Shown here piece after piece: positions 27,333-37,269 of a stretch of 59,856 nt of DNA (position 1 is the stretch's first letter; the number at the start of each line of letters is the position of its first letter). The notes beneath the pieces were generated by a model. That model was not told where the DNA came from. It did not search any database and was given only the letters and a program-made list of their open reading frames with translations. Position numbers and translations under genes: made by a program. Origin of the DNA: an uncultured Ectothiorhodospiraceae bacterium (GTDB taxonomy: Bacteria; Pseudomonadota; Gammaproteobacteria; UBA9214); the NCBI GenBank assembly GCA_947259415.1, contig CAMYMI010000011.1, positions 1 through 59,856 of the forward strand, written 5' to 3'.

Positions 27333-30300
27333 TCAAATGCCCGATCGGTAGCGGGTGTTGTAGCGGGCATGCAGGGCCTCGCGCCGCCCGTCCGGGTGAC
27401 CCCGTGAGGGCAGGGGTTCCAGGGTATTGCCGTCGGCCGTGTACAGGTCCATGTCCTTGGCCCAGCCCTCGGTCTCGAATACGAAGCGGCGTCTCCAGCC
27501 GGCGGGCAGTTCAGGCTGCTGTGCGCTGAATTCCAGGTGCAGTTCCTCCCCGGGACCGATAATGGCCAGCGCATCATCGGCCTCGCGCACCAGCGCATCG
27601 GCCGGTCCAAAGGCGGTATAGAGACCTGCCATGTGGCGGGTGTCCCACGCGGGTTTGCGTCGGACGTAATCGTAGTGCGGCTGGCGTTGCGGCCCGGTAG
27701 TGCGCTGCGCAAAACCTGACTCCCTGACCTCGGCGCGCAGCAGCGGCAGTACAGTGCGTCGTGCCGCGGGCAGCGACTCCGTGAAGACCACGGCCACACG
27801 GTCCCAGTAGATCTCCTGGTTGGTGGACAGGCGCAGGGCGTCCGTGCCGGCCGGCAGGTCTGGCAGCGGTAGCGCCATGCGCCGCGGCATGCCGGCCGGG
27901 TAGCCGAACTGTTCCAGCAGGGTGTGCCAGCGACCATCGCCGCCGCGTGCCTCCAGGGTTGGCGCCTGGTAGTCGGCCTGCGCCTGCCAGGCCGCGAACA
28001 TCGTTTGGGAATAGGGGTACTCGACCCAACCGTCGATAACCAGTACAGGGTGGGCATCCGTGCTGTCGATCGTGGCATCAAACTCAACGGTCAGTTGCTG
28101 CGGGGCAAGCAGCCGGCCGATGAAACGATGGTCGAGTTCACCCACGGGTGCGGCCTCGAGATCCGCCGTATGCACCTGTGACGTCACATCATGGCCGTCA
28201 ACCGTGGTGGCACGCTGCGGCAGGCGCTCCTCTCGGTAGAACAGCGGTGCGCCGGTCGGCTCGGGGCCGAGGATGTTCATGCGTTCATCGACCACCATGT
28301 CCCAGCCCGGTGGCAGTTCATAGCTCACCAGCCGCAGGGCATCGAAATAGGCAGCTTCCTCCATGGGCTCGCCCAGCTTGAGGACATAGTGGCCCTGCTG
28401 TGGTTCCAGTGTGGCCTCCGGCAACAGGAAGTTCTCCCACGGGCGAGGCGGGGCATAGACCCCCGGCTCGACAAAGTAGCCCAGGCCGCCCACGCCGAGC
28501 AGATCACTGACGAAGACGTGGCGCTGTCCATCCCAGGCGAACAGTACCGGGCAGCTGGACAACTGCCGCTGGGTCTCCACGATGGTATGCAGCTTGCCGG
28601 TGTCCAGACCCAGCTCGGTCTGGTAGACGCCGTCCGACCAGTTCACGGCGGCAAAATCCAGCTGCGTCGCCCCCTCCAGGCCGACGACCACGGGCTGCAG
28701 GCCCTGGCCGGGGCCGGAGTGATGTCGAAAGGTGTCAGTCAGGATCCAGCGACTACCGGCACGCAGTGCCAGCAGGCTGCCGATGCCCGAGGCATTGGAG
28801 CGCATCGAGCCGGCGCTGTCATCCAGCCCGGACAGCGTCAATCCGATGAAAGGGTGGCGTCCTGCCCCCGGTGGCAACAGTTTCAGGGCATTGTCCGCAT
28901 CAAGCACGGCCAGCGAGGGACCGCGCCCGATATCGACCACGATGGAAGCCAGCGCCCTTATCTGTTGATCCGGCTCGCTAGCAAACAAACGTTGCAACCC
29001 GGACCTCGGTAACGCATGGACCGCCCAGCCCTGTGCCGTGGCTACCAACAGGTCGGCCTGACCGTCACCGTTGAAGTCGCGCCGTTCGAGCCGTGTCTGC
29101 GGACCGGGCGTGATGCTGCCCAGCCGGTGTCCGTCCCAGCGGCCATCAGTTCCCTCCTGCCAGCGCAGCAGGATGCCGTCAGGGCCCAGGGTATAGATCT
29201 CGGATTGGCCGTCACCGTCCTGATCACCGGCCACGGCCGCACTGACTGGTGTGGCTGCCAGTGTCTCGAATCCGCTGGCGATTCGGTAGTTCCACATCAG
29301 ATCGTTGATATACACGGTATGCGGCGGTGTTTCGTTGAATATCACCAGATCGGTGTCACGGTCGCGATCCAGATCCAGCAACAGTAGCGACTGGCTGTCA
29401 CGCGCGCCCCCGTCCAGCCCGCGCTCCTTCGCGATGGGGCGAAAACTCCCGTCCAGGTTGTTATTGAGCAGTTCATTCGGCGCTGCTCGGTTGACCACGA
29501 GGATATCCAGGTCGCCATCATGATCGGCATCGAAGAAGGCACCATCGACGCTGTTGAAATCACCATTCGCAGTCCGGGTGGCAGCGGTGACATCCAGCCA
29601 CTCTCCCGGCCCGGCCTGCCGCCACAACTGATTGCTGCCGTGCCGGCACAGGTAGACATCGACATGACCATCGTTGTCATAATCCCCCCACAATGCGGTG
29701 TTCACGGCGGGTACCTTGGCCAGGGCATGCGCAGGGTCGGGCACGAAGGACCCATCGACCTGTCCCAGCAGGACAGCGTTGGCGGCACCGGGTTCTGCGC
29801 CCGCACCGGCGACAAACAGGTCCGGGTGGCCGTCCGCATTGATATCCACCACGGTGAGGTTGGGTGAACTGGTTGGACGGCTGTCCTCGGGCACCAGCGT
29901 CACCCCGCTGGCCCGGGTAGCGGCAAACAGGACACCGTCCGGCGGCTCCACCCTCTCGGGTGTGTGCGTAATGGGTATTGCCTCGCACTTGGGCCCCATA
30001 CGCAGGTACTTGAACTCGACCAGCTGGGCGCGCGGGTTGTTGGCCAGCTTCTGGTAAAGCTCGATGTTTTGCCGGGCCATGTCCGCCTGACCGCGCTGGC
30101 GGTATAACAGGGACAGGGCATAGTAGGCACTGCGCAGGTAGGGGTCCGTGTCGACTGCGTGCCGGTACCATTGCAGCGCACTTTCATGGCGGGCCCGCTG
30201 CTGCAGGGTCTGGCCGAGAAAATAGGCCGCATAGGCATCTTCCGGATCCAGCCGCAGGACTTCACTGAAATGGTCGGTAGCATCCTCCAGTTTCCCGCGT

Positions 30301-30653
30301 CTGAATTCCAGCAGGCCGGCACAATAGCGTACGCGGTCATTTTCCGGCGCGTCTTCCAGCAGGGCCTGAAACTGGGCCAGCGCCTGGTCTTCATCACCAT
30401 CCCGTTGCCGGTTCATCAGAGCAATGGCCAGGTTGGCGCGAAATTCAGGCTCCCCGGGATAGTCACGGCTCAAGGCCGCAAAGACCGCGCGCGCGGCCTC
30501 GTAATCGTAGCGCCCCATGTGACCGACACCCTGGTTGTTGGCCGTGATCGCCGCCAAATCGGGTTGTCTGGCCATGATCTGTTCAGGAGCCCGGTCGCAG
30601 CCGCTCAACAGAAGGCAGGTCAGGCAGATATGAAGTGTCTGGAACCGGTTCAT
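27333..30653 (-). CDS. Large TPR plus FG-GAP/VCBS repeat lipoprotein (cluster 1)
   Basis: 1106 aa. The lipobox LLSGC lies about 19 residues from the ATG at 30653. Residues about 30-215 are TPRs (LEFRRGKLEDATDHFSEVLR, then YYALSLLYRQRGQADMARQN). Then come FG-GAP blades (DINADGHPDLFV, DYDNDGHVDVY, DADHDGDLDILV, DLDRDRDTDLVIF, DFNGDGQADLLV). The long C-terminal region (residues 640-1106) is beta-rich and unassigned. Frame extension to 30875 would overlap the uvrY ribosome site, so it is rejected. It combines in one chain the two domain types that its convergent neighbours carry separately. Confidence 0.85.
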   Translation of the reverse strand: MNRFQTLHICLTCLLLSGCDRAPEQIMARQPDLAAITANNQGVGHMGRYDYEAARAVFAALSRDYPGEPEFRANLAIALMNRQRDGDEDQALAQFQALLEDAPENDRVRYCAGLLEFRRGKLEDATDHFSEVLRLDPEDAYAAYFLGQTLQQRARHESALQWYRHAVDTDPYLRSAYYALSLLYRQRGQADMARQNIELYQKLANNPRAQLVEFKYLRMGPKCEAIPITHTPERVEPPDGVLFAATRASGVTLVPEDSRPTSSPNLTVVDINADGHPDLFVAGAGAEPGAANAVLLGQVDGSFVPDPAHALAKVPAVNTALWGDYDNDGHVDVYLCRHGSNQLWRQAGPGEWLDVTAATRTANGDFNSVDGAFFDADHDGDLDILVVNRAAPNELLNNNLDGSFRPIAKERGLDGGARDSQSLLLLDLDRDRDTDLVIFNETPPHTVYINDLMWNYRIASGFETLAATPVSAAVAGDQDGDGQSEIYTLGPDGILLRWQEGTDGRWDGHRLGSITPGPQTRLERRDFNGDGQADLLVATAQGWAVHALPRSGLQRLFASEPDQQIRALASIVVDIGRGPSLAVLDADNALKLLPPGAGRHPFIGLTLSGLDDSAGSMRSNASGIGSLLALRAGSRWILTDTFRHHSGPGQGLQPVVVGLEGATQLDFAAVNWSDGVYQTELGLDTGKLHTIVETQRQLSSCPVLFAWDGQRHVFVSDLLGVGGLGYFVEPGVYAPPRPWENFLLPEATLEPQQGHYVLKLGEPMEEAAYFDALRLVSYELPPGWDMVVDERMNILGPEPTGAPLFYREERLPQRATTVDGHDVTSQVHTADLEAAPVGELDHRFIGRLLAPQQLTVEFDATIDSTDAHPVLVIDGWVEYPYSQTMFAAWQAQADYQAPTLEARGGDGRWHTLLEQFGYPAGMPRRMALPLPDLPAGTDALRLSTNQEIYWDRVAVVFTESLPAARRTVLPLLRAEVRESGFAQRTTGPQRQPHYDYVRRKPAWDTRHMAGLYTAFGPADALVREADDALAIIGPGEELHLEFSAQQPELPAGWRRRFVFETEGWAKDMDLYTADGNTLEPLPSRGHPDGRREALHARYNTRYRSGI

Positions 30654-30874
30654 TGTCTTGTTACTCGGGTGGATCAGGCCGCAGCCTGTAGAAACCTGTT
30701 CTGATCGGTGGATTTTTACGGTCGCAATAGAATAACCCGTCATTTGCCAACCGTCGCCTACAACCCTGTAGGATTTTTCCCATTGTTCCCGGTATTTCCC
30801 GATGATAGCCTTTCGATCAACAACAAGAAATGTCAGGGTAGGATGCAGCAAACCAGCCTCGGAGGAGGGCGACA

Positions 30875-31522
30875 ATGATCAATGTAATGCTGGTAGATGA
30901 CCATGGACTGGTACGTACGGGTATCAAGCGGATTCTGGAGGATGCCCACGATATCGATGTGGTGGCCGAAGCGGAAAATGGTGAACAGGCGATCAATCAG
31001 GTGCGCCGCAAGAAACCCGATGTCGTCCTGATGGATGTCAGCATGCCGGGCATCGGCGGCCTCGAAGCAACCCGCAGGATCACCCGCTCATCGCCGGGAA
31101 CCAAGGTCATTGCGGTCACAGTCCACCGCGAGAGTCCATACCCGTCACAACTGCTCGAGGCGGGTGCCTCCGGCTATATCACCAAGGGTTGCGATGTCAG
31201 CGAGATCATCAGCGCCATCAAATCGGTCCATAAGGGTAACCAGTACATCACCCAGGACATCGCCCAGAAACTCGCGCTGACCTTTATCCGAAATGGCGAC
31301 AGGCCACCACTGGAGACACTCACCCAGCGTGAACTGCAGGTAATGCTGATGGTGGCGCAGGGCATCAGCAACAAGGAAATATCAGAACAGCTCTGCCTCA
31401 GCCCCAAGACTACCAGCACCTACCGCTACCGTTTGTTCGAGAAGCTCGGCGTCGACAACGACGTGGAACTCACCCGCCTTGCCATCCGCTATGGCCTCAT
31501 TGAGGAGACGTTGCTGCATTAG
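30875..31522 (+). CDS. uvrY: GacA/UvrY-type LuxR-family response regulator
   Basis: 215-aa regulator. Receiver domain: acidic pocket DDHG at the N-terminus, phosphoacceptor Asp in VVLMDVSMPG (about residue 54), Lys in ITKG. C-terminal LuxR helix-turn-helix (LTQRELQVMLMVAQG, then NKEISEQLCLSPKTTSTYRYR). It matches UvrY/GacA throughout. It partners with a BarA/GacS-type kinase, not in this window, and in gammaproteobacteria activates CsrA-sequestering small RNAs. GGAGGAGGG precedes the ATG. The gene order to uvrC and pgsA is the ancestral one, apart from the UDG gene between. Confidence 0.93.
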   Translation: MINVMLVDDHGLVRTGIKRILEDAHDIDVVAEAENGEQAINQVRRKKPDVVLMDVSMPGIGGLEATRRITRSSPGTKVIAVTVHRESPYPSQLLEAGASGYITKGCDVSEIISAIKSVHKGNQYITQDIAQKLALTFIRNGDRPPLETLTQRELQVMLMVAQGISNKEISEQLCLSPKTTSTYRYRLFEKLGVDNDVELTRLAIRYGLIEETLLH

Positions 31523-32004
31523 CCCGCCCTCTCACTAACGTCCCGCGCGTCAATACCTACCGACAGTACCTGCCCGCCACCCGCGCGGTCCATACCTTTG
31601 ATACCCCCTCTCCCATGAGTGGAAAGGGGCCACGACTGCAGGGACGATGCACAGGGATATACACGTGTCGTGAGAGGACAAAATGCCCGTAGCAGCCGCG
31701 GGCGGCAGATTACTAACAGGAGGCGCTATAGATGACGCAGGGAGCAGTAACCGGGGATGAGGATCGCCTTCATCCTTATCTTCTCCCCGTGAAGGGGACA
31801 GGAATCATGCCTAACACAAATCATATTTATTAATTATCATTTGGTTATATTCCTATATTAATTTGTTTTCTAGGGGTTGGGCCCGCTACCGGCTGAACCC
31901 GGCGTGCCGGCTGGCATTCCGTGGAAATACCCTATACATTGCAAACACCAACTTGCACGAAGTGATGCACGTCAACCTGTATAGCGAATTCACCGCAGCC
32001 CTGA
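31523..32004. other. Spacer between uvrY and the UDG gene, with repeat fragments
   Basis: 482 bases. Contains two short palindromic CCCTCTCCC/GGGG-type elements (about 31605-31632 and 31781-31800). At 31719-31763 there is a sequence, GGAGCAGTAACCGGGGATGA at its core, that resembles 47709-47755. No convincing gene. Confidence 0.5.
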
Positions 32005-32658
32005 ATGCCGACAACCCGTACAACCGAATTCAATCCCGACTGCAGATCCTGCCCCAGGTTAGTCAGCTTTCTCGACCAGACCGGGAAAAAATACCCTCAA
32101 TATCATTCACGGCCGGTTGCACCTTTCGGTGACCAGGAGGCACGCTTGCTGATCGTCGGGCTCGCACCCGGTATGCACGGCGCCAATGCCACGGGACGGC
32201 CGTTTACCGGCGACTATGCCGGTATTCTGCTGTATGAGACGCTGTATGAATTCGGCCTCAGCAACAAGCCGGTATCGGCCTCAGCAAGCGACGGTCTCGA
32301 GTTGACGAACTGCCGCATCACCAATGCAGTCAAATGCCTGCCACCGCAGAACAAGCCACAACTCGCCGAGATCAAACAATGCAATGACTACCTGCGCAGG
32401 GAACTGGACCTGCTCCCGGATCAGTCCGTGATTATCGCCCTCGGAAAAATCGCTCATGACGCCGTTCTGCGTGCCAATGCACTACGACTGGCTAGCTATC
32501 CCTTCGGGCATGCAAACATACACCGGATTAGCGATGCCAGGGTGCTGGTTGATTCCTATCACTGCAGTCGTTACAACACCCAGACACGCCGCCTGACTCA
32601 GGAGATGTTCCGAGAAATATTTCGTATTGCCTGCGATTACCTCGGGCAGCATACCTGA
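32005..32658 (+). CDS. Uracil-DNA glycosylase, family 5 (UDGb)-like
   Basis: 217-aa iron-sulfur uracil-DNA glycosylase. N-terminal cluster ligands CRSCPRL, motif 1 GLAPGMHGANATGRPFTGD (the GLAPG(A)HGAN form without a polar Asp/Asn catalyst, typical of family 5), NAVKCLPPQNKP with a third cluster cysteine, and the DNA-intercalation motif YHCSRYNTQTRRLT. An in-frame stop directly precedes the ATG, fixing the start. It removes uracil and possibly hypoxanthine from DNA. It is inserted between uvrY and uvrC, placing base-excision and nucleotide-excision genes side by side. Confidence 0.87.
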   Translation: MPTTRTTEFNPDCRSCPRLVSFLDQTGKKYPQYHSRPVAPFGDQEARLLIVGLAPGMHGANATGRPFTGDYAGILLYETLYEFGLSNKPVSASASDGLELTNCRITNAVKCLPPQNKPQLAEIKQCNDYLRRELDLLPDQSVIIALGKIAHDAVLRANALRLASYPFGHANIHRISDARVLVDSYHCSRYNTQTRRLTQEMFREIFRIACDYLGQHT

Positions 32659-32684
32659 CAGGCTGAAACCCGGCCCGGCAAGAT

Positions 32685-34517
32685 ATGCAGGAAGAAAACG
32701 CTCCGTTCGATGCCCGTGATGTGCTGAACACACTGACATCACACCCCGGTGTTTACCGCATGCTGGACGGCAGCGGCAAGGTGCTCTATGTCGGCAAGGC
32801 ACGCAACCTGAAGAAACGTGTGACCAGCTATTTCAGGCGCACAGGACTAAGCTCAAAAACCCGTGCCCTGGTCGAGCAGATCTCGGACATCGAGGTTACG
32901 GTCACCCATACCGAGAGTGAGGCCCTGCTGCTCGAGAACAACCTCATAAAGAAGTTCAAACCTCGTTACAATATCCTGCTGCGTGACGACAAGAGCTATC
33001 CCTATATCTACCTGTCATCCGATCAGGAATTCCCGCGTCTGGGATTTCACCGGGGAGCCAGGCATCGCAAGGGACGCTATTTCGGTCCATATCCCAGTTC
33101 AGGAGCCGTACGCGACAGCCTGCATTTGTTGCAGAAACTGTTCAAGGTTCGCCAATGCGAGGACAGTTTCTTCAGGAACCGCAACCGGCCCTGCCTGCAG
33201 TACCAGATCAAGCGTTGCACGGCACCCTGTGTAGGCTATGTATCAACCGAAGATTATGCCACGGACGTCGACAACACGATCATGTTTCTCGAGGGCAAGA
33301 GCAGTGTCATTATCGATACGCTGGTCACACGTATGGAAGCCGCCTCCACCGGACAGGACTACGAACAGGCCGCGGAATACCGTGACCAGATTGCCAGCCT
33401 GCGCCGCGTCCAGGAGAGGCAATACGTCAGCAACGAAAAGGGTGATCTCGATATCATCGCATGCACCACCCATCGGGGCAGTGCCTGCGTACAGGTATTC
33501 TTTATCCGTAGCGGCCGGAATCTGGGTAGCACAGTCTTCTTCCCGAAGATCCCGACCGACGCCTGCGAGGCCGATATCCTGGCGGCATTCATCACCCAGT
33601 ACTACATCGGCAAGAATATCCCGTCTGAACTCCTGCTCAGCCACGCGCCCGATGATATGGACCTGATACAAGTGGTGCTCGCTGAACAGGCCGGCCACAA
33701 GGTCAAACTGAGTGCCAGCGTCCGCGGTGAACGGGCGCGCTGGCTAAAACTGGCCATCAATAATGCCGACCAGGCATTGATCTCCCACCTCAATACGCGC
33801 AAGGGGTACACAGGACGTCTGGTGGAACTGCAACAGGCGCTTGGGCTTGAGGAACTTCCTGGGCGCATGGAGTGTTTTGATATCAGCCATACGCATGGTG
33901 AGTCGACTGTTGCCTCCTGTGTTGTATTCGGCCAGGAGGGCGCACTAAAATCGGATTATCGCCGGTTCAACATCGAGGGGATTCAACCCGGCGATGATTA
34001 CGGCGCCATGGAACAGGCCCTGACCCGTCGCTACACCCGACTTATGAAAGGTGAAGGGAGACTACCCGATCTGTTGTTCATCGACGGTGGCAAGGGTCAG
34101 GTTGGGGCGGCCGCAAGGGTCATTAAAGAACTGCAGGTCTCCGGCGTGCAGATAATCGGCATTGCCAAGGGGCCCGGGAGGAAACCCGGTCTGGAAACAC
34201 TGTACAGTCCCGGCCGGCGACAACCACTTGTCCTGCCGGCCAACTCGCCGGTATTGCATTTGATTCAACAGATTCGGGATGAAGCACATCGTTTTGCAAT
34301 TACCGGCCACAGGCAACGTCGTGCAAAGTCCCGCAAATCTTCAGCCCTTGAGCAGATACCCGGCATTGGTCCGCGACGTCGCCAACAGCTGCTCAGACAA
34401 TTTGGAGGATTGAGGGAAGTCGCACGCGCAGGCGTAGAAGACCTGTCGATGGTAAAGGGAATAAGCCCTGCGCTTGCTCAGCAGATTTACGATGCCTTTC
34501 ACAATGACCCGGCCTGA
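32685..34517 (+). CDS. uvrC: Excinuclease ABC subunit C
   Basis: 610-aa endonuclease subunit making both incisions in nucleotide excision repair. GIY-YIG domain (PGVYRMLDGSGKVLYVGKARNLKKRVTSYF without the literal GIY), UVR/UvrB-binding motif (residues about 205-240), RNase H-like C-terminal nuclease with ECFDISHTHGE and LLFIDGGKGQ (catalytic aspartates), and the terminal helix-hairpin-helix pair (LEQIPGIGPRRRQQLL). Full length. It ends 9 bases before pgsA. Confidence 0.96.
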   Translation: MQEENAPFDARDVLNTLTSHPGVYRMLDGSGKVLYVGKARNLKKRVTSYFRRTGLSSKTRALVEQISDIEVTVTHTESEALLLENNLIKKFKPRYNILLRDDKSYPYIYLSSDQEFPRLGFHRGARHRKGRYFGPYPSSGAVRDSLHLLQKLFKVRQCEDSFFRNRNRPCLQYQIKRCTAPCVGYVSTEDYATDVDNTIMFLEGKSSVIIDTLVTRMEAASTGQDYEQAAEYRDQIASLRRVQERQYVSNEKGDLDIIACTTHRGSACVQVFFIRSGRNLGSTVFFPKIPTDACEADILAAFITQYYIGKNIPSELLLSHAPDDMDLIQVVLAEQAGHKVKLSASVRGERARWLKLAINNADQALISHLNTRKGYTGRLVELQQALGLEELPGRMECFDISHTHGESTVASCVVFGQEGALKSDYRRFNIEGIQPGDDYGAMEQALTRRYTRLMKGEGRLPDLLFIDGGKGQVGAAARVIKELQVSGVQIIGIAKGPGRKPGLETLYSPGRRQPLVLPANSPVLHLIQQIRDEAHRFAITGHRQRRAKSRKSSALEQIPGIGPRRRQQLLRQFGGLREVARAGVEDLSMVKGISPALAQQIYDAFHNDPA

Positions 34518-34526
34518 CCAATAATA

Positions 34527-35111
34527 ATGCACTGGAATATCCCTAATACACTCACACTGCTGCGGATCGTATTGATACCGGTCTTCGTACTGGTGTTTTA
34601 CTCACCGTTTGATTGGTCGAACTTCGCCAGTGCCGCAATCTTCGGTCTTGCTGCCCTGACAGACTGGCTTGACGGCTATCTCGCACGCCGACTGAAACAG
34701 CTCTCCGTCTTCGGTGCATTCCTCGACCCGGTAGCCGACAAGCTCATGGTGGCAGTTGCGCTGGTACTGCTGGTAGAGGCCAATCCAACCTTTATCTTCA
34801 CCATCCCTGCGGCCATTATCATCGGACGCGAGATTGCCATTTCGGCGCTGCGTGAATGGATGTCCGAGATCGGCGAACGCACCAAGGTGGCCGTATCTGT
34901 TATCGGCAAGGTTAAGACCACAGCACAGATGATCGCGATCCTGATGCTGCTGTACGATACACCACTGGGTCCCTTGCCAACCCACGCTGTGGGCCTGGTC
35001 CTGATGTACGTCGCTGCCACGCTGACCATCTGGTCGATGTTTGTCTACCTGAGAGCTGCCTGGCCAATTATCAGCGGCAAACCCGCGAACGACCGGGCAG
35101 CAGATGCTTGA
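34527..35111 (+). CDS. pgsA: CDP-diacylglycerol--glycerol-3-phosphate 3-phosphatidyltransferase
   Basis: 194-aa inner-membrane enzyme that makes phosphatidylglycerol phosphate from CDP-diacylglycerol and glycerol 3-phosphate. The CDP-alcohol phosphotransferase motif is complete ([10 protein letters not shown]...[10 protein letters not shown], with all conserved Asp, Gly, Ala and Arg). Several transmembrane helices follow. Shares the uvrC transcript, as in E. coli. Its stop codon overlaps the -35 element of the tRNA promoter. Confidence 0.96.
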   Translation: MHWNIPNTLTLLRIVLIPVFVLVFYSPFDWSNFASAAIFGLAALTDWLDGYLARRLKQLSVFGAFLDPVADKLMVAVALVLLVEANPTFIFTIPAAIIIGREIAISALREWMSEIGERTKVAVSVIGKVKTTAQMIAILMLLYDTPLGPLPTHAVGLVLMYVAATLTIWSMFVYLRAAWPIISGKPANDRAADA

Positions 35112-35135
35112 CAGATAAGCACCCGTCGATAGAAT
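35108..35135 (+). promoter_or_regulatory. Sigma-70 promoter of the tRNA-Gly/tRNA-Cys unit
   Basis: TTGACA (35108-35113) and TAGAAT (35130-35135) separated by 16 bases, about 15 bases before tRNA-Gly. The -35 hexamer overlaps the pgsA stop codon, so the tRNAs can be expressed independently of uvrC-pgsA. Confidence 0.7.
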
Positions 35136-35149
35136 AGTTATTTACCCAA

Positions 35150-35225
35150 GCGGGAATAGCTCAGTTGGTAGAGCACAACCTTGCCAAGGTTGGGGTCGCC
35201 AGTTCGAATCTGGTTTCCCGCTCCA
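35150..35225 (+). tRNA. tRNA-Gly (anticodon GCC)
   Basis: 76 nt with encoded CCA. Acceptor GCGGGAA/TTCCCGC, anticodon loop TTGCCAA giving GCC, T-loop AGTTCGAATCT. Occupies the position of glyW in the enterobacterial order. Confidence 0.97.
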
Positions 35226-35242
35226 AATTCACAGCGACGGAA

Positions 35243-35267
35243 CCCCGGGAGCCAGCCGGGTTTTTTT
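35243..35267 (+). terminator. Intrinsic terminator-like hairpin between tRNA-Gly and tRNA-Cys
   Basis: CCCGG/CCGGG stem (35244-35248 with 35256-35260), 7-base loop, then seven T residues. May attenuate rather than stop transcription, because tRNA-Cys follows 28 bases later. Confidence 0.65.
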
Positions 35268-35294
35268 GACGTCGGCGCAAGACACCTTCTTAAT

Positions 35295-35368
35295 GGCTGA
35301 GTGGCAGAGTGGTTATGCAGCGGCCTGCAAAGCCGTGGACGCCGGTTCGATTCCGACCTCAGCCTCCA
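35295..35368 (+). tRNA. tRNA-Cys (anticodon GCA)
   Basis: 74 nt with encoded CCA. Acceptor GGCTGAG/CTCAGCC, anticodon loop CTGCAAA giving GCA, T-loop GGTTCGATTCC. Occupies the cysT position. Confidence 0.97.
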
Positions 35369-35619
35369 TTTCACCGCCTATTGGATGCATAGGCATAACT
35401 ATCAATAGCTTACGATAGTTTTCTCTGTTTCATTCTGAATATCCTTGCGGGTACTGAAACGTATCCGGTGCAGTGCTGCAATGCCTGGCCATCGGGATAC
35501 TGGAGATCTGTACCCGGCTTTCCCGCCCACCACGTTAAATTGTCCTGATAATCGGTCGCTAACCGTTCGACAGACCGATAAAAATCACGGGAACCACTGC
35601 GTACGGGTGAATTGCTGAA

Positions 35620-37269
35620 ATGACTTCCGACAATGAAACTGTATCCGCTACCACGCGTCTTCTCAGATCCAGGGTCAGCAAGCATGCCATCATCGGCCTG
35701 TTGATCTCAGTGGGTTGTATCCTGCTAGCCACCAGCCTGGCCGGCTTTTTCGAATCGGGCAGCATAAACCTCGACAGTATGGTCTATGCGCAAAAGACCA
35801 ACTTCGCCCTGTGGGTCCTGGACCTGATGCCCTTCCTGTTCATCATGTGGGGCCAGTATGCCAGTTCGGTCATGGCAAGCCAGGCCAGTGTGGTCATCAT
35901 GGACCAGACCAGTGATCTGCGTGCGCATGCCGATGCCGTCGAGTACAAGGCCAACTACGAGGCCACGCATGATTTGCTCACGGGACTTCCGAACCGGGTA
36001 CTGGTATTCGACCGGATGTTACAGGCCCACAGCACGGCGCGACGGGACGACAAGCCATTCGCCATACTGATAATGGACCTGGACCATTTCAAGGAAATCA
36101 ACGATACCCTGGGGCACTACAACGGCGACCGCCTGCTCAAGCAGGTTGCGGCACGACTCAAGGACACTGTACGGGACATCGATACCGTGGGCCGTCTGGG
36201 AGGTGATGAATTCGCCGTGCTGCTTCCCACCATCAGTTCATCTGAAGACGCCGAAGAGGTCGCACAAAAACTGCTCAAGGCCCTGGAGCCACGGTTCGTG
36301 ATTCAGGGCGTTAACCTCGATGTAACCGCAAGCATCGGGATTGCCGTCTACCCACAGCACGGTGATGATGTGGACACACTGATGCAGCGCGCCGATGTCG
36401 CCATGTATACCACCAAAAATGCACGCACAGGTTACGGGCTATATTGCCCGTCACATGATGACAACAGCAAACGCCGTCTGACCCTGGCGGGCGAATTGCG
36501 TCAGTCCATAGAGAATGGCGGTCTGGTACTGTATTACCAGCCCAAGGTGAATCTCCGGACGGGACAGATAACAGGCGCCGAGGCGCTGGTACGCTGGCAG
36601 CATCCCGAGCACGGCACGATGTTTCCGGACGAGTTTATCCCGCTGGCGGAACGCACCGGTCTGATCCGGCCGTTAACCTTGTGGGTGATCGAGCAGGGCC
36701 TGAAGGACTGTGCCTACTGGAATGCACAGGGACTGAATGCCGGTGTGTCACTGAATATCTCCGCGCGTGAGCTCATCGATCCAATGATCCCGGAGAGTTT
36801 CGAGAAATTACTGAAAAGACATGACGTGGATCCTGAACTGGTTGTACTGGAGATTACCGAGTCGGCGATCATGGCGGACCCGCAACGGGCACTGGACATA
36901 TTGAACCGCCTCAATGCAATGGGGATAAAGGTATCGGTCGATGATTTCGGCACCGGCTATTCATCGCTTGCCTATCTCAAGCAATTGCCGGTGAGCGAGA
37001 TCAAGATCGACAAGTCCTTTGTCATGGAGATGCTCCAGGATGAGAATGATGCAGTCATCGTGCGCGCGACCATTGATCTGGCGCACAACCTCGGCATGTC
37101 GGTGGTGGCAGAAGGCGTCCAAGACCGGGCCACCCGTGACCAACTGGGGAGACTGGGCTGCGATGTGGTGCAGGGACAGTTCAGCGGTATGCCGATGAAG
37201 TGCGATGAACTGATCGAGCGCAGCGCTCTGGATCCGGAACAGCCCAGCATTGTCTCCGCCAAGGGCTGA
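35620..37269 (+). CDS. Membrane-bound GGDEF-EAL cyclic-di-GMP enzyme
   Basis: 549 aa. Two N-terminal helices (about residues 25-45 and 64-85), then a diguanylate cyclase domain with intact GGDEF (RLGGDEFAVLL) and an RDID inhibitory I-site five residues before it. The C-terminal phosphodiesterase domain has EAL in GAEALVRWQHP, plus SLNISARE, DDFGTGYSSL (metal ligand DDFG) and QGQFSGMPM near the end. Both halves look catalytically competent, so the net activity cannot be told. No sensory PAS or GAF domain is visible. It interrupts the cysT-leuZ tRNA order seen in enterobacteria. Confidence 0.92.
   Translation: MTSDNETVSATTRLLRSRVSKHAIIGLLISVGCILLATSLAGFFESGSINLDSMVYAQKTNFALWVLDLMPFLFIMWGQYASSVMASQASVVIMDQTSDLRAHADAVEYKANYEATHDLLTGLPNRVLVFDRMLQAHSTARRDDKPFAILIMDLDHFKEINDTLGHYNGDRLLKQVAARLKDTVRDIDTVGRLGGDEFAVLLPTISSSEDAEEVAQKLLKALEPRFVIQGVNLDVTASIGIAVYPQHGDDVDTLMQRADVAMYTTKNARTGYGLYCPSHDDNSKRRLTLAGELRQSIENGGLVLYYQPKVNLRTGQITGAEALVRWQHPEHGTMFPDEFIPLAERTGLIRPLTLWVIEQGLKDCAYWNAQGLNAGVSLNISARELIDPMIPESFEKLLKRHDVDPELVVLEITESAIMADPQRALDILNRLNAMGIKVSVDDFGTGYSSLAYLKQLPVSEIKIDKSFVMEMLQDENDAVIVRATIDLAHNLGMSVVAEGVQDRATRDQLGRLGCDVVQGQFSGMPMKCDELIERSALDPEQPSIVSAKG

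Noticed and set aside
30654-30875. N-terminal extension of the large TPR/FG-GAP gene to base 30875
   Set aside because: It would run over the uvrY ribosome site, and the lipoprotein signal begins cleanly at 30653.
35244-35267. Reading the hairpin after tRNA-Gly as the end of the tRNA operon
   Set aside because: tRNA-Cys follows 28 bases later with no obvious promoter of its own, so complete termination is unlikely; kept only as a possible attenuator.
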